DNA of 64,000 bases, from contig JAZLBO010000003.1 of assembly GCA_045613765.1 (NCBI GenBank), positions 15,295-79,294 on the forward strand, read 5' to 3'. Within the stretch, counting starts at the first letter, position 1; every line of letters begins with the position of its first letter. A model generated the notes under the pieces. That model did no database searches. It was given only the letters and a program-made list of their open reading frames with translations, and had not been told where the DNA came from. This stretch comes from RGIG4097 sp045613765. Its GTDB lineage: Bacteria; Bacillota; Clostridia; Christensenellales; CAG-917. Below are positions 59,843 to 64,000 of the stretch, piece by piece. The position numbers were made by a program, and so were the translations under genes.

Positions 59843-61057
59843 ATGACAGCAAAAGAAAACAAGAGAACAAACAATATCATTATCACATGTCTTGTCGTTG
59901 CACTTGTTGTGCTTATCCCTTTGACAGGTGTTGTTGCAGATGCTGCAATCAATGCACCCATCAAGGATAGCGTCAGCATTGAAGATGCAACAGTGCAAAC
60001 ACCTTCAATCGAAGTCAAGGATCCCACAACTGACGTCAAAGATCCTTCAACAGGTGGCGCACCTACAGTTGATCCTTCAACAGGTGGTGAAAACGTTGAA
60101 ACACCCAATGCACCTGAAGTGGAAACCATCGACCCTGTTATGGGCAAGACAATTTCACTCGATGGTGGTATGGCAATGGTTTACTACATCGACAAGGAAG
60201 CAGTCAAGGATGCTCAAGTTGTCACAATTCAATTTGAAAAGCCCGAATACGTCGCAGGCAAGACAATACACGAAGTCACACTTGTTGAAGATTATATTGA
60301 TACAGTCATTGGCAAAAAGCAAGCATTGAGATTTGAATACAAAGGCATCTTTGCAAAGGAACTTAGCGTTGACGTCAAAGTCACAATTTTTGCAGACGGC
60401 GAAGTTATCAAGACAGAAATTTACAGTGTCAAGGAATATGCAATGAAACAACTTTCAAAGAGCAGTGTTCCTGCAAAACTCAAGACACTCCTTGTTGATA
60501 TGCTCAACTACGGCGCAGCAGCACAAATTTATTGGAACTACAACACCGACAATCTTGCCAATGCAGATTTGACAGAAGATCAACAAGCACTTGCAAGCCA
60601 AGAACTTGCAGAAATGACATCACACAAGAATGCAGTTGGTGGCGAAGACGCAACAGTCGTCCTTGCAGGCACAGCACTCGTTCTTGAAAATGCAATTGAA
60701 ACAAACTACTATCTTAATTTGAACGGCTACAACGCAGAAGATCTTGTTGCAAAGATCACATACGTTGATTGCCTTGGCAAAGAAGTTGAAGTTGTTGTTG
60801 AAGGCAAAGATTTTGCTGTCAAAGACCAATATCACGTTGTCAGATTCTCAGGACTTAGTTCAAGAGAAATGCGCACGGTCTACTCAATGACAGTGTTTGA
60901 CAAAGAAGGCAACGTTGTCAGTGCTACGTACGAATTTAGCATCGAATCATACGCCGTATCACTACTCTCAAAGACTGCAGAAGGCTCAGACTTATACAAC
61001 ATTCTCGTTGCAATGATGAAGTATGGCTTTAGCGCAGAATCATACTTTAATAAATAA
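59843..61057 (+). CDS. Anchored or secreted surface protein, paralog 1, 404 aa
   Basis: Start at ATG 59843 after TTAGGAAA. MTAKENKRTNN, a hydrophobic stretch to about residue 30 and VVADAAI suggest a cleavable signal. Residues 40-95 are a Thr/Pro/Asp-rich linker with DPSTGG repeats. The rest forms two strand-rich domains with IYSVKEYAMKQL, LVDMLNYGAAAQIYWNYNT and, at the end, LYNILVAMMKYGFSAESYF. The same blocks occur in the next gene, so the two are tandem duplicates. Function unknown; such proteins of gut Clostridia are cell-surface associated. Confidence 0.75.
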   Translation: MTAKENKRTNNIIITCLVVALVVLIPLTGVVADAAINAPIKDSVSIEDATVQTPSIEVKDPTTDVKDPSTGGAPTVDPSTGGENVETPNAPEVETIDPVMGKTISLDGGMAMVYYIDKEAVKDAQVVTIQFEKPEYVAGKTIHEVTLVEDYIDTVIGKKQALRFEYKGIFAKELSVDVKVTIFADGEVIKTEIYSVKEYAMKQLSKSSVPAKLKTLLVDMLNYGAAAQIYWNYNTDNLANADLTEDQQALASQELAEMTSHKNAVGGEDATVVLAGTALVLENAIETNYYLNLNGYNAEDLVAKITYVDCLGKEVEVVVEGKDFAVKDQYHVVRFSGLSSREMRTVYSMTVFDKEGNVVSATYEFSIESYAVSLLSKTAEGSDLYNILVAMMKYGFSAESYFNK

Positions 61058-61089
61058 TTGAATAAAATAACATGGGTTGTACCCAAATC

Positions 61090-61114
61090 AAAACGCACTG
61101 AAAACGTGCGTTTT
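61090..61114 (+). terminator. Hairpin terminator
   Basis: AAAACGCAC (61090-61098) pairs with GTGCGTTTT (61106-61114); the T tail is short. Confidence 0.7.
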
Positions 61115-61144
61115 GGCATATATAGGCGCTTATCACTTTTTGGA

Positions 61145-61172
61145 TTGAGATTCAAAGATAAGAATATATAAA
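61145..61172 (+). promoter_or_regulatory. Possible promoter of the second surface protein
   Basis: TTGAGA (61145-61150), 16-base spacer, TATAAA (61167-61172). Confidence 0.55.
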
Positions 61173-61225
61173 TATAAAACTGAAACAAAACTTTTGTAAA
61201 ATTGGAAATTGGAAGGATGAGAAAA

Positions 61226-63454
61226 ATGACATCAAAGGAAAACAAGAGAACAAACATCATTATTATCGTTTGTGTGCTGTGTGCAATTGCAATGTTTGCT
61301 TGCGTTCTTGTTGCTTGTGCAAACGTAAGATGCTCCAAGCACGATTGGGTTATTGTCGAAGATGAAACAATACAAGCAACTTGCACGTCAAACGGTCAAA
61401 TCACCCAAATGTGTGCAAACTGCCGTGTGAAGAAAACCAATGCAGTTGCAAAATTGGGCCACGATTACGGCGCTTGGACGGAAAATGAAAACGGAAAACA
61501 CTCAAGAGTTTGTGCCAACGATTCAAGCCACGTTGACACCGTAAATTGTAATTTTGTGGAAATTGGCAGAACTCCTGCAGATTGCGAAAACGCAGAAGTC
61601 ATCACATACCAATGCTCAATCATCAACCACACAAAGACAGAGGTTGGTCAATCTGCACTCGGTCACGATTGGAGTGATTGGACAATGATTTCCGATGGCT
61701 ATCACTCAAGAGTTTGCCAAAATGACTCAACACATAGCCAAACTGAAGAACACAAAGATGAAGACGCAGACAATCTCTGCGATGATTGTGGTTGTGTTTA
61801 TATTGATACAGAATTGCCCACAGATCCCGTTCACATTTGGACAGAGTGGACGTCAAACGAAGACGGCACTCACACAAGAACTTGCGTTTCTTGCATAGAA
61901 AGCCATGACGAAACAGAAGATTGCGCAGGTGGACAAGCAGATTGCTACAACGGTGCACTTTGCGACCTTTGTGGCTATGAATACACTGACGCACTTGGTC
62001 ACGATTGGAACGAATGGGAGTCAAACGAAGATGGCACACACGGCAGAACTTGCAAAAATAGCGAAGACTGCTATGATGAAGATGACTGCAACTACGTAGA
62101 AATCGATAGAACTCCTGCAGATTGCGAAAATGCAGAAATCATCACATATCAATGCGATGGTTGTGGACATACCAAGACAGAAGAAGGCGAAGGTGCACTT
62201 GGTCACGATTGGAGCGCATGGAATTCAAATGAAGACGGCACTCATACAAAGGTTTGTGCCAATGATGAAAACCATAACGAAACAGTAGACTGCAACTATG
62301 TGGTAACAGAAAAAGTTGACGTAGATTGTGAAAACGATGGTTATACAATCTATACTTGTGAAGATTGTGGACATAGTTATGAAGAAACGTTCAATGCATT
62401 CGGTCACGAATATGGTGAGTGGGTACTTGACACGGCTGGCAGCAGAACACAATACTGCGCAAACGACGAAAGCCATAAGATAGTTGAGAAATATATTCCC
62501 AACACATCAATTGACATTACACAAGGATTAATTTTGGTTCACTATGTTCAATCAACCCTTATTGAAGATCCTTCAAACGTTAGATTGGAATTTGTAAAAC
62601 CAGTTTTTGATAAGGAAACGGGCGAAACCATAAATGAAACAACAGTTGTCACGGATTTCACATATTATACTACGTCAAAAGCAAAACTCATGAGATTTAC
62701 GTATGATGACCTCTCGGCAACAGAAATGGGCACGGTCGTCACTGCAAATTTGTATATCGGAGATGAATTGGTTGCAGTGAAAACGTATAGTATCAAGGAA
62801 TATGCAATGAAATATTTGCATAGCACTTCAACATCAGATGCAATGAAAGAACAGCACAAAGAGTTGAGAGCAATGCTTGTAGATATGCTCAACTACGGTG
62901 CAGCAGCACAAATCTATTTTGACTACAAAACCAATGATCTCGTCAATGCAGATTTGACAGAAGAAATGCGCGCATCGGGAACACAAGAAAATCCTGAAAT
63001 TAGCGCAAATGATGACGTTTACAGAAATCCCGATGGTTTGATCACTCTGAATGGTAAGTCTGTTTCAGCAATGAGCACAATCAAATTGCATTTTAGTTTC
63101 ACACTCAACGGTGTAGACGCAAATGATATTGAAATAGTGATGGATTATACCGATCTATCAGGCGATGCAAAACAATATGTAATTGACGGCGCAGACGCAG
63201 TCGCATATCCACATGAAGATGGAATGCGATACAGTGTAGTGTTTGACAAGTACGGTGCAAGTCAACTTCGCAAAGATATCGCTATTAGCTTTAGAAACAA
63301 AGCAACAGGCGAAACTATTGGCGACAGTGGCACGACCAGTATCGAAGCAAATCTTTGTGGACTTTTGGAAAACAGAGGCGACGATGAAGCCCTTGTCAAC
63401 CTCATTTACGCAATGATGAAATACAGTGATAGTGCAGCAGCATACTTTGGATAA
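61226..63454 (+). CDS. Cys/His-repeat lipoprotein, paralog 2, 742 aa
   Basis: A lipoprotein signal (MTSKENKRTNI, hydrophobic, then LVAC near residue 31). Residues 35-420 hold about seven repeats built on LGHDWSxWxSNEDGTHTRxC and CxNDxxHxETxxCNY, with CxxC pairs such as CDDCG and CDGCG. This is a common stalk repeat in gut Clostridia surface proteins. The last 320 residues are the domain shared with paralog 1 (YSIKEYAMKYL, LVDMLNYGAAAQIYFDYKT, LVNLIYAMMKYSDSAAAYF). The leader, ATG context and first residues also match paralog 1. Function unknown; the Cys pairs may bind metal or form disulfides. Confidence 0.8.
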   Translation: MTSKENKRTNIIIIVCVLCAIAMFACVLVACANVRCSKHDWVIVEDETIQATCTSNGQITQMCANCRVKKTNAVAKLGHDYGAWTENENGKHSRVCANDSSHVDTVNCNFVEIGRTPADCENAEVITYQCSIINHTKTEVGQSALGHDWSDWTMISDGYHSRVCQNDSTHSQTEEHKDEDADNLCDDCGCVYIDTELPTDPVHIWTEWTSNEDGTHTRTCVSCIESHDETEDCAGGQADCYNGALCDLCGYEYTDALGHDWNEWESNEDGTHGRTCKNSEDCYDEDDCNYVEIDRTPADCENAEIITYQCDGCGHTKTEEGEGALGHDWSAWNSNEDGTHTKVCANDENHNETVDCNYVVTEKVDVDCENDGYTIYTCEDCGHSYEETFNAFGHEYGEWVLDTAGSRTQYCANDESHKIVEKYIPNTSIDITQGLILVHYVQSTLIEDPSNVRLEFVKPVFDKETGETINETTVVTDFTYYTTSKAKLMRFTYDDLSATEMGTVVTANLYIGDELVAVKTYSIKEYAMKYLHSTSTSDAMKEQHKELRAMLVDMLNYGAAAQIYFDYKTNDLVNADLTEEMRASGTQENPEISANDDVYRNPDGLITLNGKSVSAMSTIKLHFSFTLNGVDANDIEIVMDYTDLSGDAKQYVIDGADAVAYPHEDGMRYSVVFDKYGASQLRKDIAISFRNKATGETIGDSGTTSIEANLCGLLENRGDDEALVNLIYAMMKYSDSAAAYFG

Positions 63455-63502
63455 GTCCTAAAACTCTAAAAATCAAGCAGAAAATCTGCTCAAAACAACA
63501 AT

Positions 63503-63531
63503 AAAAACGCACTCAACCGAGTGCGTTTTTT
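63503..63531 (+). terminator. Terminator
   Basis: AAAAACGCACTC (63503-63514) and GAGTGCGTTTTT (63519-63530) form a 12-bp stem around AACC. Confidence 0.92.
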
Positions 63532-63567
63532 AAATTTTAATAAAATTTAAAAGCATAGGAAAAATGC

Positions 63568-63596
63568 TTGTTTTTGTATAGAAAAAGTGGTAAAAT
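63568..63596 (+). promoter_or_regulatory. Promoter of the BspA-like gene
   Basis: TTGTTT (63568-63573), 17-base spacer, TAAAAT (63591-63596). Confidence 0.75.
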
Positions 63597-63666
63597 TTAA
63601 CATATGTTACAATTTGTTGGAAAAATCCAATAAAGCAAACAAATAAATAAAATAGGAGTAAACAAA

Positions 63667-64000
63667 ATGACAAAAAAATCAAAGATCTCAGCGCTGATTT
63701 TTGGATTGATTATGTGCGCATTGATCGTTGTGACACCTATCGTGGGTGTAACTGCTGATGCAGATACCAATGCAAATAAATGTGGCGACAATCTTTATTG
63801 GGTGTTGGATGAAAATGGTATTTTGACAATCTCAGGCACAGGTGACATGTATGATTATGGTGGACCTGGACTTTACGAAGATGGCTATGGTAATTATGTA
63901 TTCCGCAATGACCAACCTTGGGCAGGAAAAAAGATTAATCAAGTCAACTTTGAGAGCGGCATCACACATATTGGAGCAAGAGCATTTGATAATGACCAAA
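63667..64000 (+). CDS. BspA-like leucine-rich-repeat surface protein, 5' part
   Basis: The gene runs past the window end. TAGGAG lies 8 bases before ATG 63667. A signal peptide (KKSKISALIFGLIMCALIVVTP in part, cleaved near VTADA) precedes CGDNLYWVLDENGILTISGTGDMYDY, the usual opening of BspA-like proteins. INQVNFESGITHIGARAF is the first LRR_5-type repeat. Such proteins are secreted adhesins of gut bacteria. About 110 residues are visible. Confidence 0.88.
   Translation, partial: MTKKSKISALIFGLIMCALIVVTPIVGVTADADTNANKCGDNLYWVLDENGILTISGTGDMYDYGGPGLYEDGYGNYVFRNDQPWAGKKINQVNFESGITHIGARAFDNDQ

Overview
The window is one contig of a low-to-mid GC Bacillota genome, most likely an uncultured gut Clostridia. 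The signs are the yqfC-yqfD-phoH-HD phosphodiesterase-ybeY-era-recO order (yqfC and yqfD point to an endospore-forming ancestry), an AGGAGG-type Shine-Dalgarno on many but not all genes, a YwlE-type arginine phosphatase, SmpB plus tmRNA, a THF riboswitch, and surface proteins with Clostridia-style Cys/His repeats and BspA-like leucine-rich repeats. Nothing allows a species call, and there is no rRNA operon.

Layout: 0-6 kb holds small membrane proteins and lipoproteins, DegV, and a divergent murG plus anchored-protein pair. 6-12 kb is gyrB-gyrA (or the topoisomerase IV pair) and a DUF1846 gene. 12-26 kb is a nearly continuous + strand housekeeping block: pepF, a lipoprotein, dnaB, yqfC, yqfD, phoH, a short PgpH-like c-di-AMP phosphodiesterase, ybeY, era, recO, an anchored protein, sua5 and ywlE. 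26-30 kb has a ferritin-like gene, secG, smpB and the methionine pair metY-metA, where Glu111 in MetA predicts acetyl-CoA use and so fits MetY. 30-36 kb is on the - strand: two MFS-type transporters with Cys-rich tails, tcdA, and rlmL-like plus dtd. 36-44 kb holds a nitroreductase, a tyrosine phosphatase, a fused ABC transporter, an M6-like lipoprotein protease and tmRNA.

44-54 kb is the accessory part. It begins at tmRNA and tRNA-Val(GAC). Downstream of both RNAs lie repeated copies of their 3' ends. In four copies the T-loop is split, after T54 and before C56, by a 56-60 bp hairpin-rich insert that starts GGCG and ends CTA. The region also carries two acetyltransferases, an ArsB-like permease, a two-gene AAA ATPase plus putative PD-(D/E)XK nuclease module, decayed genes (DUF6809-like, Nudix, aminoglycoside phosphotransferase-like, DinB-like), and a TIR domain fused to a methyltransferase. 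The hairpin modules, the ATPase pair and the TIR fusion are the best candidates for something undescribed.

54-64 kb returns to core-like sequence: an anchored protein, then a folate operon (folC-folE-folP-folBK) behind a THF riboswitch, two tandem paralogous surface proteins, and the start of a leucine-rich-repeat surface protein that runs off the window. All functional calls come from reading motifs by eye; no database search was run.
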